A stretch of DNA of 64,000 nucleotides from Iris pallida (GCA_029216955.1 JANAVB010004000.1:2815829-2879828), one strand, 5' to 3'. Shown: positions 1-13,856, counted from the stretch's first letter. Notes: generated by a model from the sequence alone, not told the origin. Program-made: numbers and translations.

Positions 1-2783
1 TATATGAGTATATATCAAAATATTATATATTCGAGATACGTATTGTTCTTACTAGGAAATTTTCCTCAGAAAATTTATGAATTTTATGTTATTTTAGTCT
101 GAAATTTTTAAATCATTTTTTACTAATTTTTTATTTTTAAATACTAAGCCTTTATACAAGTTTTATAAAGAGAAAAAAAAGAAAAATAAAAAGGAAAACT
201 TGATGAACAGTGGCGAAACACTGTTCACGTCTCTGTCCCGACCCGAGCCCCTAAAGGAGAATTTCGATTTTGAAAACACAACCAAATCTCCTCCAAATTT
301 GTCTAAATCTTCTCCAAATGATCCTAATCTCATTCTCTTCTGGATAAGACCAAATTTAGTACAAATCGAATTCCAACTCTAATCGAATCAAATCTACGAA
401 ATATATCGAGATATCGATATTAAAGACTCGGAAAACTTTATGTATCTACCTCGACCACCCACGCACGCGACACCTTCCTAGCTCCCTCGTGCATCTTCCC
501 CGCATCCCTGACGTTCCCGCGCATCCACCAGACCACCTGCACACGGCCAAGGATCCTCGGAGCGCCGCCGTGCGAGCCAAACCTGAGCAAAAATGGGGGA
601 AATCATGTTTTAGCCGACCATAGGTACACCACTTCTTCCCTATGTTACTTTCTTCATACTCGACTATTTTCCCCCACCATTGACTCCTATCGAGAGACCA
701 CATGATCCTCTCGAAACCCCAGTAATTAGGGATGAAGGTAGATGAACGAACAACCCCGAAAAATTGATCCAAACTCGAGCAAAAACTATCTCGAAACAGA
801 ACAGTAAGACAGTCCAAACACCCGAATTGGAAGGCCAACCATGGCCGGCCTGATGACAGTATTTGAAAACTAATTTGACACAGTTGCAGACAACCTATAG
901 GAGAGTAAAACCCTTCTCGTAGAATTTATTTTCATCTATTTTACAGAAAGTTATTCACTGTTGAAAACTAAGAAAAATCGATTTTTAAACTGAAGAATTT
1001 CTAGAAAAACAAACCGATACGGCGTGCGCTCCGACAAACCGAACGACGTGGTCGCAACCCATAAGCATCAAAAGGTGTGTATGGATGTTGTCGACGTATG
1101 GAAACTGACGGAACTCGATTTCGTTGCGTATACGAGACGAAATCAGTGTGTATCCACTAAGATACCTCCGTATCGACCTTTACAAACTGGTCCATAACTT
1201 CGTGTACGTTCGTCGTATCGAGAGGAAACTTTTGCCAACAGGACCGTATAGTTTTTTGGGTCCTGTATGCAAAGTTTCGTCCGATTCTGAGAAGGTCGAT
1301 CGGAACGCCTATTTGGCGGGCTCGCGATCCGATCCAACAGGCAAAATTGTACACGGCTTGTCGGAATCCAACTTTGGACATACGGTTGGGTTCCTCGACT
1401 AAAACCAGACCCGTAAACATATATTTTGACAACTTTAGAGACCGTAGATACTGGCACGCATTTCGGTGCAAAATAGTTCCAACGGCGGATATCGTTTTAA
1501 CCTGAAATTACGATTTTGCCCCTGTTCCTGAATTAGACTTTTGGATAGGCATTTCTTAGACATATCTTTTATACCAAACATGTTTGTGATGTTTGTTTCA
1601 GCATACGGAGCTCCTTATAAATTTTGACTTTCGTGCTGACCATTCTGATTGTTGGATTTTGCTGCTTCCTGCACCACCAGGCAAGATACCTTACATTATT
1701 TACTGTTTATAATTAGATGCATCTTTATTTATTTATTTACTGCATATTTATTATCTATTTTCAGTTGGATCCATTACTTGCTATTTTTAGTTCACTTTAC
1801 TTTGCTTTCAGTTATTTTTCCTTCTTTCCTTTTTGTATGCATATGGACCTAGTCTTAGCGAACTACCTTCAGTTAGTGACCTTGGGAGGGAGAAGACAGT
1901 TAAATGTATGGGCTACCCAAATCCAAAAGCTGTAGTAACTGCGTACTACGGTAGTCGTGTCACGGTGGTCACTAGCCTCGAGCTATGTGGACTGATGGGT
2001 CACGTGGACCGCTAGTCTCGAGTTATGCTGGCTGATAGTATTGGTACTTGTTGTGTGCATATTGTGAGTTGTTACCCTATCCTGGGGGAGTCAGCCTTCA
2101 CCTGCCCATACATCGAGATGTCTTCTAAATTGCCTACTAGAAAGGTTAGGAGACCTCCGCCAATTTTATATTCCAGATATGACATAGAAAATGTCACATC
2201 ACGGAATAGTATGTTACCCCTTGTCCTTGTTTGGTTGTAGGGGTAGTCCAATATTTCGATGATGGGATATTGAGCCATGTTATGGTTTGGACACTTTACT
2301 TTTATCTTTATTTTATGGTGTATTTATATCCAGTTCATATGGCATGTTCTTCCTGTATCTTGTTACGTCCCTCTGAGGACCTGGTGATCTCTCTAGGTAT
2401 AGGCGCTCTCCCGCAGGAGTATGGATCGGTACTGGATCCTTCATACCTTGATGGTGACGCGCCTTCCGCTGATATCTAGATTTATGTTATTCTTTGAGAC
2501 TCATAGTGGACATCTACTTTATTTAAGATTATTTTTATAGCTATTTGGTGTGGACATGTCCACCCGGCTATCTTTTGACTCACTCATTTACCCTATTTGG
2601 ACTTCTTATATCTTCTATTGTGTTGTGGATGAGATAAAGTTTTATGATGTTCTGGCTTGCGATTTATATTATTACAGCTTATGTATATATACGAGGATTC
2701 CATATATTGCAGTATTCTTCGTATATATGAAGCTGGCATATCCACGTACTTGGTCCTAAGTATTTTGGGATCGGGATGTTACA
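1..2783 (+). repeat. LTR A: 3' part of an LTR (solo LTR or 3' LTR), start outside or not found
   Basis: The block ends at GGGATGTTACA (2783), a CA-type LTR terminus, directly against a minus-strand gag fragment. Its last ~35 bases (CCTAAGTATTTTGGGATCGG then GATGTTACA) closely match the reverse complement of the LARD LTR end at 3290, so it is a diverged relative in the opposite orientation. No TG start or matching 5-bp duplication of the following ACAGG is visible, so the LTR probably begins upstream of the window. There is a GC-rich stretch around 440-590, as in the other LTRs here, and no long open frame. A short acidic frame ends at 2479. Whether this is a solo LTR or the end of an element to the left cannot be decided. 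Confidence 0.6.
2417..2479 (+). other. Short acidic reading frame in LTR A
   Basis: After a CCGCAGG sequence that could serve as a 3' splice site, the frame reads a short aspartate-rich peptide with the core DPSYLDGD and stops at TAG (2477-2479). The position relative to the LTR end and the acidic character resemble short frames in LTRs S1, X, Y and Z. It has no start codon of its own, so if translated it would be a last exon or tail. This is inference only. Confidence 0.25.
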
Positions 2784-3289
2784 ACAGGAGTAATACCATG
2801 TTGGCTGAGACTGTCTTCTCTTCATAATCGACCAAGATGACATTTGCATTGATCATTCATCTTATGTAGTTCTTGAGGATGTAGCAGTCTCGAACTGGAT
2901 GCTCGACCAACCGATGGTAGTGACAGTACCTCGGGTCGCCTACTCTGTCCACCAAATTAGGACGCTTTGGATCAGGCAACTTGATCTTGTCGCTCAATTT
3001 TAGCATCTCGAAGAGTTGTAAGGTGTCCTCACCATTGAAGGAGTAGACCACCTTTGGCCTTGTTACAGGTGGAGGTTTCTAAGCGAGCCCTCGTGTGCTC
3101 TTCGAGGCATTGATAGTTAATGTCTGTTTTCCTTTCGCCTCGTGCCCACTGGTGTTGGTAGTGGCATGTTTCCCTTTGTCATCAAATACGAGGACGTTAA
3201 CCCCCAGAAGGCGAGCATTACGTGCCTTCTTTTCAGCAGCTTCGGCCCCGATGATCAACAAACTTAAATCGGGATGCTGGATAGAGTCG
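2784..3289 (-). pseudogene. gag: Tat/Ogre-like Ty3/gypsy gag, C-terminal fragment (downstream of the LARD insertion)
   Basis: Read from 3289 downward, the frame continues exactly from the gag half that ends at 18660, on the other side of the LARD element. It includes the segment DSIQHPDLSLLIIG, an alanine/lysine-rich linker, one internal stop (about 3080), and then a single atypical zinc-knuckle-like motif, CHYHRLVEHPVRDC, near 2890-2930. That CxYHR-xxH-xxxxC pattern is typical of the gag/pol junction of Tat and Athila-type plant elements. The coding part is cut by LTR A at 2783. This is a dead fragment; family assignment rests on the motif and on the PBS of the sister copy at 33841. Confidence 0.7.
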
Positions 3290-6200
3290 TGTAACGCCCC
3301 AGTCCTAAAATACTTAGGACTAAGTACATCGACATGCCAGCTGCATACATACGATGTATACTCCAATATATGGAACCATCGTATGTATACATAAGCTGTA
3401 AAATACAGTAAACCACGATACTAATATCCTCCATAAATAAAAAATAAAGACTTTATATTAAACTCATGAATTATCATTTACAAGTTGTTGGGCTGAGAAA
3501 AATCTACTACCAACGAAAAGAGAGAAATATATGATAACAAAATTTTGTCGAGCGATGCGAAGACGATCCAAGTGTAATCATCCTCGAAGATAAAGTAGAT
3601 CATGGCCTTGGCTAGAGCACCTGCGAATATCACAAACACACACCTGGAGAATTCACGAGGTCCTCAGAGGGACGTAACCAGATACAATAAACAACATGTC
3701 ATACAAATACTGAATATAAAATATGCCACAAACAAAAGTAGGTGACAAGATATCAATAAGATAAACTAACCGTACTAAAGTGAACATGCAGTTGAGAAAA
3801 AATCCTTTCGACGCATGAGCCCTGGCTGTAAGTGGGATCGGCATAGTCCCCATATAGGGCAGGGCCTACGTCCGTAACGTCCGAAGATCATCAGAGGGCA
3901 TCATGTGCAAGGGAGTACATCCATAACGCTCTGGAAAACGTCAGAGGGCACCTGGAGCCTGCGTCTCCAAAGAAGCGCACAGGTAATCAGGGAAGTGCAA
4001 AGAAACCCATACGTTAGGTATTGTTCTCCCCACCCAATGTACCTATCAAGTCGCATCCGTGATCATGTACCTCTACTAACTGTTAAGTCTCCTAACATGT
4101 CTCTATCAGCAGTTAGACCTAATGTATGCGCACGGGTGATCAGCCAACACGCAAGGATCTCTACATGCTACTCATCTCGCACATACTCGTGGTACAATTG
4201 TGACAAGGTTATGTAATACACTACAGATGGTAGTCCCTTAACTCTAGGTCCATATGCATTCAAAGGATAATAAGTAAAGTAAGCTAATATCACTGAGTAG
4301 GTAGTAAATCAGGCACTGTAAAAATGGTACAACTAGAAGAACTGAAAATAAATACACAGTTATAAGCAATAAATAAAATGCAGACTAATTATAAATAGTA
4401 AATTATGGCAAGGTATCTTACCTGGTGTGTTGCCTGGAGTGGCGTGATGTTCCGACAAGTATCAAGTGGTCCAATAGCCATGATTGATGTGAAAAGGTCG
4501 GAAGCCGCAGAAAAATAGGGTTATGAAAATGAGTTACGATTAAGGTTGACAGATAGAGAAAACTTTACGGAGAAAAGTATTTTATACCCCTTTTTTAAAA
4601 AAATATTCGTTCTACTTGGAAATATCTTCTTATTAGTCAAAATAGTTTTAAATAACTATTTGAAAAATAATTTATATATATCATAATTTTTTTAGAGCTA
4701 CGTTTTTATTAGTCAGTTATATGTCTAGATAAAAAAATTTTAAAATAACACTCTAGGGTTGTCAAAATAGGATTTTAAGGTAGAGAACTATATTTTTACT
4801 AATCAAAATATTTTAGGGAAGTAAATATATATAATCTCTAAATATCTAAGGCTAAGACTATACTTTTGAGGTTGTAGAGCCAAGCCCTCATATCATATTT
4901 ATATAAAACTGTATATATTTTACAAGAAAATTTTGAAAAGATTATTATATCTAATGATAACCACGATAATATAATAAAAATGATTTTTTATATCATAATA
5001 ATTAATACAAATTAAATATCATACTGGAGCTATTTGTAATAATTGATATACTAACTAAAGTAATAATAATTGTTAATCATTAATAATTGTAAATCTGAAA
5101 ATAATAACAATAATAATGATGATAATAATAATAAAGTTTAAGCACTGATTCTTTGTTTAAAATCAAAGGATGGTAATAGTAAAAAAGAAAAAAAAAAGAA
5201 AAAAGAAAAGGAGTAACAGCTACTGTTGTCTTCTTCTCAACAAATTATAATAATAACAATATATAACAACAAATCAACTCTCCATTTGGAAATAAGTGTT
5301 AAAATTGCAAGAGAGAGAGATTAGAGGGGGAAAGAACGGGAAGAGGAGCAGAGGGGTTCTAGAGAGAGGGAGGGGGCGACACTTACGAAGGGGCTCCGCG
5401 AGAAGGACGACCGAGTGTTCCAATTTGGGGTTGTACGGCACGGCTGACCGGAGAGAGGGCACGGCGGAGATGTCCCAGCTCAGGTGGAGTCGCTTCCCAC
5501 GGACGTCAGACAGTGCATCGCAGATGGGCACGGCTGGCACGGATCCCAAAGTGGGGAAAACGAGGGCAGGCATGTGTCGCTCGACGGTGCTGCGGGACGG
5601 AGGAAGAAGAGGCGGAGAGAGGATATCTTCCGGGGGCTCGACCGGTAGGGGCACGGGTGGTGAGTCGGAGATGAGGTATTTTGGGGGCTTCCGGCGGCGG
5701 AGAGCTCACCGTGGCTTAGGAAACTGCACACAGTCGTGGGGTAGATCGGGTCGGGGTTAAAGCTCGATGGAGGTGTCGGGGATCCTCGATTGTGTGGTGG
5801 CGGTTGGCCAGGTTAGGTTTCTCCCCCTTTTTCTTTATTCTTTTTGTGGTGATAGTGGTGACGGGTCTGGAGAGGGCCCGGATTGGCCGGGGTTGGTGTT
5901 GGCAGATTTTGGGGTGACGGCGATAGTGGTGGTGTGTTCTGTGGCGGTCGGTAGCGAAGGCGGGGTGGTTAAATATGGTAGTGCTGGTAGTGACGATGGC
6001 GGTAGCCGGGCTGCCAATGGGATAGCAATGCTGCTGTGGTGAGATGACTGGGTAATGGCCGAGTATGTGGTTGTAGCGGGGTTGGTGATGCTGGCAGTCG
6101 AGGACGATGGTGGAACAGAGTTTGCAGTGTGGTCGGGATGTCGGCTCGTATCGGGAGTGTCCGACACGGTGGAGACAGATGTCCAGATTAGTCGGTCATT

Positions 6201-6997
6201 GAGAACCAGTGTATTTGTATAAATAGAAATATAGTAGATGATAGGGTACGGACACAATTCACGATGTGATTGTGGATGGAAAATTTTTGGTTGTGGAGTT
6301 TGAAGGAAAAAGGAGCATCTCTTTATATAGGAGGTGTACTCCTGGATAGATAAGGATTTGGATCAGTTTAAACCCCTTGTAGATAATTCTATCTTTGATT
6401 TAAAATTAATTTATCACATCCGAATCGAATCTAGATAAATTCTTCTTTTAATTTAAAATCTATTTAAATAAAAATCTTTTCCAACATAATTTATCATAAT
6501 TAATCAAACCTTAATTCATACAAAATTTCAAATATATTTTTCCTAAATGATAAAATATAATAATAAATAAATTTCAAAAATTATGATAATTGTGTTAATA
6601 CTTGATGTACGATTTGCAAAAAAATGATTATAACTTGTTTTCATTCAATCGACATGGACATGAATTAATTTCTTGTCACTCACACACAACTAATATTGTT
6701 ATATAAACAATAGTTTTATAGATTACCACCTATTTTGGTACTATAAAATAAATATTATTTTTATATTAAATCATAAATAACAATTGCCAAATTTTGGACA
6801 CGACCGCACTAAATCAAAATATATTCTTTTCTATACGAAGAAATCTTTTAATAAAATATTCGTATAAAAATATATTACCTCGCGATTTTGCACTCCACGT
6901 ACAAATACAAAAATTTGCGAACTCGTATGCGACGTACGATTTCAAAAACATAACCAATAAAAAATTAAAATTGTAGTAGAAATTTATGGGGTTTACA
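3290..6997 (-). repeat. LARD 3' LTR (3708 bp)
   Basis: On the minus strand it begins TGTAAACCCC at 6997 and ends GGGGCGTTACA at 3290. A TATA box (TATATAAA) lies about 670 bases into the LTR, followed by a GC-rich leader (about 5310-6200) and a long AT-rich tail. Long open frames in the GC-rich part exist on both strands but lack an ATG and look like composition effects. The copy aligns along its whole length with 10063-18659, minus the S1 insertion. Confidence 0.85.
6322..6329 (-). promoter_or_regulatory. TATA box of LARD 3' LTR
   Basis: Read on the minus strand, CCTATATAAAGAGATG is a good plant TATA box just upstream of the GC-rich leader. The same box is found at 17986 and 30818 in the two other copies, which supports a conserved LTR promoter. 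Confidence 0.6.
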
Positions 6998-9099
6998 TCC
7001 TACCCAACTTACAAGAATTTCGTCCTCAAAATTTAGGAATAGATAGGGTACAAGAGTTTAATCGATAAGAAAGCATGAACAATTCATTGGGCGAGACAAG
7101 GAAATGACGTTCAATACAAACATGCATCGTGATTTCAATATCTCGAAAATTTTTAAATCATGAATATGGAACTGAATGTGGGTCGCTAGTTAAGCAATAA
7201 AATCATGATAACACGAATTAGAGAATAATAAGGTGACGAACTGATCAAAGAGAATAATTTAGGGACTTGGGAGATATAGTTCCTTGAGAGAATATAGTCG
7301 TCTAGGTTTAGATTTGATTCGTTCTTAAGTTTCAAGAAGGTCAAGACAATGAATCTAGGGTCGAGGAAAAAGGTAATTCGAGACGGAGATATAGTCATAT
7401 TGGTTGGTCAGTGGCTAACTATCTTGGCAATAGCTGGTGGGCAACTAAGGGGATATCAAGTAAGAGTGTTTTGTCTTTCTAAAATAGGCAAAAGATGAAA
7501 ATAATAAAGGGTTCGAAGAAGATATTATCGAATACGAATAAGTGGTTCAAAGACGATTGGGAATTTCAAAAGAATTATCAAGGTAGTCATGGATGGGATT
7601 CTAGAGGCCAAGTCTAATGTCTCTATCCATATAGAACAATATATGAAAGGCGAACTAAAGTGCACCAGGTTGATCAGACCATCATGCACAGGTTCTGATT
7701 AGACAATATGTTAGTGGGTGCGCACACAATAAAATATCTCATGATCCAGCTTGATAAAGAAATAAGCTTACAAAATTTAGGCAAAATTAGCAGTATAATA
7801 TTGTCAAAATATAAGTAGGGGGTAATGATGAAGGAACGTAAATAGTCCAAGATCCTTTAAAATCTAAGTCTTGCCTGAAGTTTGGGCCTAAGCAGTCGTC
7901 CTAGTGTTTCCTTATTTATGGCTTGGTTGACTAGATAATTTAGGGTCCTCTGAATTCTATAGTCTAAGTAAACTTATCAATATGGTTACAAGGACAAAGG
8001 GTTTGTTAGGTCATGAGGTATTCTACCCAACTTACAAGAGTCAAACTAGTAGTGTGATGGGACAATGGGCCAAGCAATCAAGATAAAGCACAAATTTAAG
8101 CATTTCAAGAATTAAGTAGATCACAATCATATATCGGGTCGAAAGACTTGAGTTAATATTTGTTCTCTAACCGAAATCAGAAAGGACCATAGTATTATGG
8201 TAGGGTTTATAGCTAGCCATTTGACTCGAAGGTTGCATCATAAAAATAGAGTACAAAGGATGTGTTTTAGTGGGACATGATATACCTACATGAAGGAGGA
8301 GTCGTCTATGCCCTGCATATGAAATTTGTTGGAAGGAAAAGTCTAGTATTGTGCTCCAAATATCAAAGTCACAATAGGGGACACCAATTGATCAAAACAG
8401 AAAGTGGGTTTTCATGAGGTACTAATTAATGCACAAAATAAAAAGGTTAAAACACAAAATAAAAATATTTAGGAAATCTCGTAGATCAAAGTAAAATAAG
8501 TTAGGGACGCAGATTCTAGAGATAAGATAGTCTCATAGATAAGGGTATGGTTAAGGAGGCGATTCTAATCCCTTATCAAGTGTCAAAAGATTAGAAGGTA
8601 AAGATGATAGATTTAGGTTGGAGGGAAGGTTGAGCAAGTCAAGATAAATATATAGTTATATAGTTTGGTCGATGACTAACTATACTTATGTATATGCAAT
8701 ATCATAATCATAGGTGGTATGGCAACTTAGTGTGGAATACTTCTATCTCATTAGGGTGACCTTGCTTACTTCTTGGTCCTCAACCAATATCTGATCTAAT
8801 CTAAAATTTTAAGTTCCTCAAAATTTTCTCAATAAAATTCTCAAGATATTCCACCAAAATTTCTAATCATCTTTGGCTATCAAGTTTAATCAAAGTTTAT
8901 TTCTCTAATCAATCTCAAAATAACCCTTGTATATCGCAAATCGAATATACATTTTTTATTCAAATCTTAAACTCATCATTTAAATAAGTTTATCAGCCAA
9001 AATTCATACTACAAAATGGAACATTTAAATAACTCCTGAATTAATTCTACATCCTTCAAAATGTGTATAGTTATCTTCCAATAAGTCACAACTACTCTA

Positions 9100-9100
<1 letters not shown>

Positions 9101-9156
<56 letters not shown>
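9101..9156. repeat. (TA)n microsatellite
   Basis: An uninterrupted TA run of about 28 units lies inside the LARD internal region. Confidence 0.95.
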
Positions 9157-9157
<1 letters not shown>

Positions 9158-10036
9158 CCCAAAATTTAAACATCCATAATCAAGGCTTTAAACTCGAAAT
9201 CTAATAACTTTATAAATCATAGATCATATGATACAATTTGAAATTTGAATTTTTCCTTCAAGATCGATTTCATATCTTCCAAAATGTTTTAAACCAAAAT
9301 TTTACTATCATCTCTTGAAACTCAAAATTTAATAAACTTATAAATCGTAAATCGTACGACTGAATTTAAAACCTTAAGCTCTCCCTTTTTCTTTTTCTTT
9401 TCTTTTTCTTTTTCTTTCAAACTAAACGTCAACATTCTCTAGTCGTCTACAAAATCATGACTTATAATATAAAACTCTTTAATAAATCCCGAGATAAATT
9501 TTAGCATATTACAATCCAAACTTAAACTTAACCGTAAATCATGCGTCACAATTTAAAACTTTAAGATATATCTCAACTCGATTTCATATCCCAATAAATC
9601 ATAACTGTTTCACAATTTCAAAAATCATAAATCAAAATTTTGTTTTCTCAATCCCTTATAGAATCTATCAATCCTCTAGTAGTATCAAAAATAAAATTTG
9701 TCTCCATCTCTACTACCCAACTTAGAATTAACTAATCCTTACGTTTACTAATGTCTTTATAACTCAATTAAGACCTCAATGCATACTAACTGTTAGTATA
9801 ATCCATGTGTTTGACCTACGAGAATATACTAGTGTAGTTATCTTCCTAGCTGTCACTAAGCACGAAAAATAAGAATTCACGGTAGAAAGAATTCAAGCAG
9901 GATGCAAATCAAGAATGGTAACGAGAGTTCGAAACTTGAAGCAAGGAAGGAGGTCAAGTTTGTGGATGAAATAATAAACTCTAATCCTATGTGCAGGTTC
10001 ACATCGGTACAGTAACATAACCGAAGTGATAAACTC

Positions 10037-10054
10037 GACCTGCATGGGCCACCA
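10037..10054 (-). other. Putative primer-binding site/leader block of LARD
   Basis: On the minus strand, 8 bases after the LTR end, the sequence TGGTGGCCCATGCAGGTC starts with the TGG expected opposite a tRNA CCA end. The identical 18-mer lies 9 bases after the 5' LTR of element Y (47771-47788). It is not the usual initiator-Met PBS (TGGTATCAGAGC), which element C1 does carry. The matching tRNA was not identified here. Confidence 0.5.
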
Positions 10055-10062
10055 TAAAAACA

Positions 10063-10799
10063 TGTAACGCCCTAGTCCCAAAATACTTAGGACTAAGTAC
10101 GTCGACATGCCAGCGGCATACATACGATGTATACTCCAATATATGGAACCATCGTATGTATACATAAGCTGTAAAATGCAGTAAATACGATACTAATCTC
10201 CTTCATAAATAAAGAATAAAGACTTTATAATAAACTCATGAATTATCATTTACAAGTTGTTGGGCGGAGACAAATCCACTACCAACAAAAAGAGAGAAAT
10301 ACATGATAACAAAATTTTATCGAGCGATGCGAAGATGATCCAAGTGTAATCATCCTCGAAGAAAAAGTAGATCATGGCCTTGACTAGAGCACCTGCGAAT
10401 ATCACAAACACACACCTGGAGAATTCACCAGGTCCTCAGAGGGACGTAATCAGATACAATAAACAACATGCCATATAAATACTGAATATAAAATATGCCA
10501 TAAACAAAAGTAAGTGACAAGACATCAATAAGATAACCTAACCATACTAAAGTAAACATGCAGTTGAGAAACAATCCTTTCGACGCATAGGCCTTGGCTG
10601 TAAATGGGATCGGCATATTTCCCATATAGGGCACCAAGGGCCTACATCTTTAACATCCGAAGATAGTCAGAGGGCATCATGTGCAAGGGGGTACGTCCAT
10701 AACGCTCTGGGAAATATCATAGGGCACTTGGAGCCTTCGTCTCCAGAGGAGCGCACAGGTAATCAGGGGATTGCAAAGAAGCCCATACGCCAGTTTTCT
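10063..10799 (-). repeat. LARD 5' LTR, part 1 (LTR 3' end)
   Basis: This part is near-identical to 3290-4020 and contains the LTR terminus TGTAACGCCC on the plus strand. It is cut by the S1 solo LTR; the rest of the LTR resumes at 15663 with TTCTCCCC as in copy 1 (4023). Confidence 0.85.
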
Positions 10800-11347
10800 A
10801 AATGAGAGTAATTTTGAAATTTTGTAATTTTAATTATTTAATTATGATATTTAAATTATGATATAATTTTTGGGGATTTTTAATCATTTTAAAACTATTT
10901 AAAAATCATGACTTGTGATTTTGATGTGCTGGTAGTAGAACCCTAGAGACTGCCTGACCTAGAGCCTAACCATGTGATTGGAATATTTATTTATCATTTT
11001 TAGCCTAGGGGTAATTTGGTTATTTTGACTTAGTAGAATTATTTGATTAATTATTGGATTGTTGGTTGTTAATTTTGACTTTTACTAGTTGTGACTTTGG
11101 AGACTAACCTAGATGTTGACCCTGGTTATGGTGACTTGATTAGCATGGTGAGACCCTAGTCTAACTTAAGTCAACCCAAGTTAGGTCAATTAGGATCAAA
11201 TTTGAAATAGGAGGATTAATGATTAGTTTCAATGACTTGAGACTCATGAATTGATTTCCATGACCATTCAAATTGGCGCAAAGCCCACTAGACTAAACCC
11301 TAATCCTAATTTCCATTCATTATGACCAGCCACTTAGGGTTCCCTCC

Positions 11348-11356
11348 CTATAAATA
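11348..11356 (+). promoter_or_regulatory. TATA box of S1
   Basis: CCCTATAAATATTC lies about 550 bases into the solo LTR, just upstream of a transcribed-looking leader. It is a plausible LTR promoter by position and consensus. Confidence 0.5.
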
Positions 11357-13447
11357 TTCTCTTCATTTAGTTTATGTCTCTTTTGTATCATTCCAACACT
11401 TAGAGAAAAAAAAGGTATGGCCATTCTTCCCCAATCCATAGTTTTTCCATTTTAATTCCTTTTTTACTCTAGTTTCTTGCATTAGAGTCTAATACTCTTC
11501 TATTTTCTATTTATGGAGAATAATCCCAGCTTTTGAGCAATTTGGGGATTTGTGCTAGCAAGGAGGAACACTTTATTTTGGGGCTTTTCTTGCCATTGGC
11601 ACCTATAGGTAAATCTTCTCAAATTGTGTTATTATTCTGATTTCTTCACATCCGAGCCTAGATCTAGGTGTCCTCTAGTTGTTCCTCAAATTTGGTTAGA
11701 AATTGTGTCCGTTTGGTGTCCGTATCGGACTCGTGTCAATGTGTATGTGCAAGTATTTGATAGAATGCCACTTAGGAATAGATTTTTGTATTTTTCTAAA
11801 CTAATTACATGAAAATATAGATCTATATGTGTGCTTTCATTTTCCCTAGGTTTGAACACAATTTTGTGTCGTTTCCGTGTCAAAAACGGTCATGGACATG
11901 CTGCACAACACTACGGCACAGTGCCCTGATGACACACACTATTTTCTCTACGAATTGGATACGTGGACTCGTGCCACTTGGCATGAGGGTGGGGGCCGAC
12001 ACTGACAGGCCACCCCTAAGGTTTGGGATGAGTTCGTGTTGTGTCGGACACAGAATCGATCGTGTACTGATTCGACCACTGTGCACGTACGAAAATTCCC
12101 TCCTCTGATACGCACGAATAACTCTTGACACGACTCACTTGGACACGATGCAGACACATGTGCACGTACCCCTATATCCCCCTAACCCTAGACATGAGCA
12201 CGTGACCTCTCGTGCACATGTCGTGTCCAATGTGGCTCGACATGGGTGCACGAGACAATCTTCACTGACTGTTTTGAACTGAGTTCAAATTTTGTTTGGA
12301 CACCTCGTGTCCAACTTTATGGACACGAGAATAACCCTTTAACACTTGTACACGTGTATAACCCCTCTGTGCACATTATTTGGTATTTAAACTTGGTTTT
12401 CGAAATCAATTTTGGGTTGCAAGTGTCGGGTTTCATGAAACTTTGATACTGGGTGCCATTCACTGTTGGCACTGATTTGAGTTCTATTTGAAATGTTTAA
12501 TTTATGAAGTTTAATTATAGATTTTGAATTGAGATGCAGGTTAGATGATGGGTTACACATGTGGGTTAGTTCGTTTAGATTCTTTTTAACTGTTGAGTTC
12601 CTTCATTCATAATGTTCTACTGAACACCTATATTGGAAACCTGAGAAGGAACTGTGAGTTGGCTTTAAAAAGTGAAATTCTATTTTCATGTTTCATTAGA
12701 TTTCAATGTATGTTCAGTAATTCGAATTTGGGGCTATATATTTATATGAATCAGAAATTTGTGTATTGATTTTAGGTAATGAACTGAATTTTGCATGAAA
12801 CAAAGTTCATGAAAACCTGAGACTGATTCCTAATGTGAACTGTGACTTGGTAGGGATTTTAATGTTTGATTTGAGTTCAAATCTGAGATTTAGATAAATA
12901 AAACATGAGTTTGGTTTTGTAAAAACTGAGAATTATTCCCCTTTTGTGAAAACTGAGATTTTCCCAATATGTGTAAAACCTGAGAATCTACCTATACTCA
13001 CTCACACACTACAAAACTTGAGGATTTGCACACTATTTTGCCGCATACACACACACTCAAACCTGTGATTGCAGCAAAGTGTGCACATTGACACCTATTG
13101 TACACACACCCTTACAGACACTCACACATTAATTCCTATTCATCTATAAACTGACATATACACACTGACTTTCTAAAATCTGAGTTCTACTCACGGTCAC
13201 ACATTTTAACTGAGACACCACTGCTATGCATAAAACTGAGATACACCCTATACAAAGTTGACACACACATAACAGGTACATACAACAGGAAACCCCCTGT
13301 TTCCTGGGACACACCCCGCACATTGCCACACTCTCTCACACATTGACACCCACATCACCCTCTATATCTCTCTATATATATTTTGATATATGGTAATGTG
13401 TATATATCTATAGCATGTAATTTATGTATTGATATATGTATGTAAGA

Positions 13448-13452
<5 letters not shown>

Positions 13453-13516
<64 letters not shown>
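13453..13516. repeat. (TA)n microsatellite in S1
   Basis: A long TA run is flanked by GAATCGATATA and AAGAATCTATATA. The open frame across it, coding for repeated Ile-Tyr, is a repeat artefact. Confidence 0.95.
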
Positions 13517-13518
<2 letters not shown>

Positions 13519-13853
13519 AATCTATATATAGTGATGAATGAATGAATGAATGCATGAATGGATGATGAATGTAATGCAAGTATCCAATGTATACAAAACT
13601 GAATTTGAAATCAGGACTGTGATGTGTTTTTTTGGGTTTTAGTTTGAATTTGGGTTTTCCTAGGAGATTGAATGAAATGTTTACCTGAGAACACTTTGCA
13701 TCCACCCTTGACTCACTACACAACCCTCACTTGATTCACTACACCTTGAATTGCTCTACATCCTTAGTTTTAGCTAATGTTGATAATGCTAGACCCTCTT
13801 AGTCTTACTGACATGTTGATGTCCAGCCCCCCATTCACTATACTCTCTCACTT

Positions 13854-13856
<3 letters not shown>

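Larger units (their letters stand above)
6998..10062 (-). other. LARD internal region, non-coding
   Basis: These 3065 bases lie between the two LARD LTRs. At the PPT end (6998-7040, minus strand) there is TTTTGAGGACGAAATTC followed by the purine-rich TTGGGTAGGA directly before the LTR; closely similar GAGGACAAAATT blocks precede the LTRs of X and Y. At the other end is the PBS-like block (10037-10054). Between them are AT-rich sequence, a (TA)n run and a T/C-rich run near 9380-9420. No open frame with recognisable gag, protease, RT or integrase motifs was seen; short frames such as 7186-7398 look random. Confidence 0.75.

Noticed and set aside
2231..2479. 82-codon frame in LTR A as a complete gene
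   Set aside because: The upstream part is hydrophobic low-complexity and not shared with other LTRs. Only its acidic tail was kept as an observation.
3079..3394. ORFs crossing the LARD/gag border
   Set aside because: They are chimeras of LTR sequence and gag; the real gag frame enters at 3289 from 18660.
5296..6257. Long open frames (up to 154 codons) on both strands of the GC-rich part of the LARD 3' LTR, and matching frames at 17380-17940
   Set aside because: Frames overlap on both strands, start without ATG in the sense frame, and encode low-complexity Pro/Ser/Thr or Gly/Arg peptides. Shared frames between the two LTRs only reflect their recent common copy.
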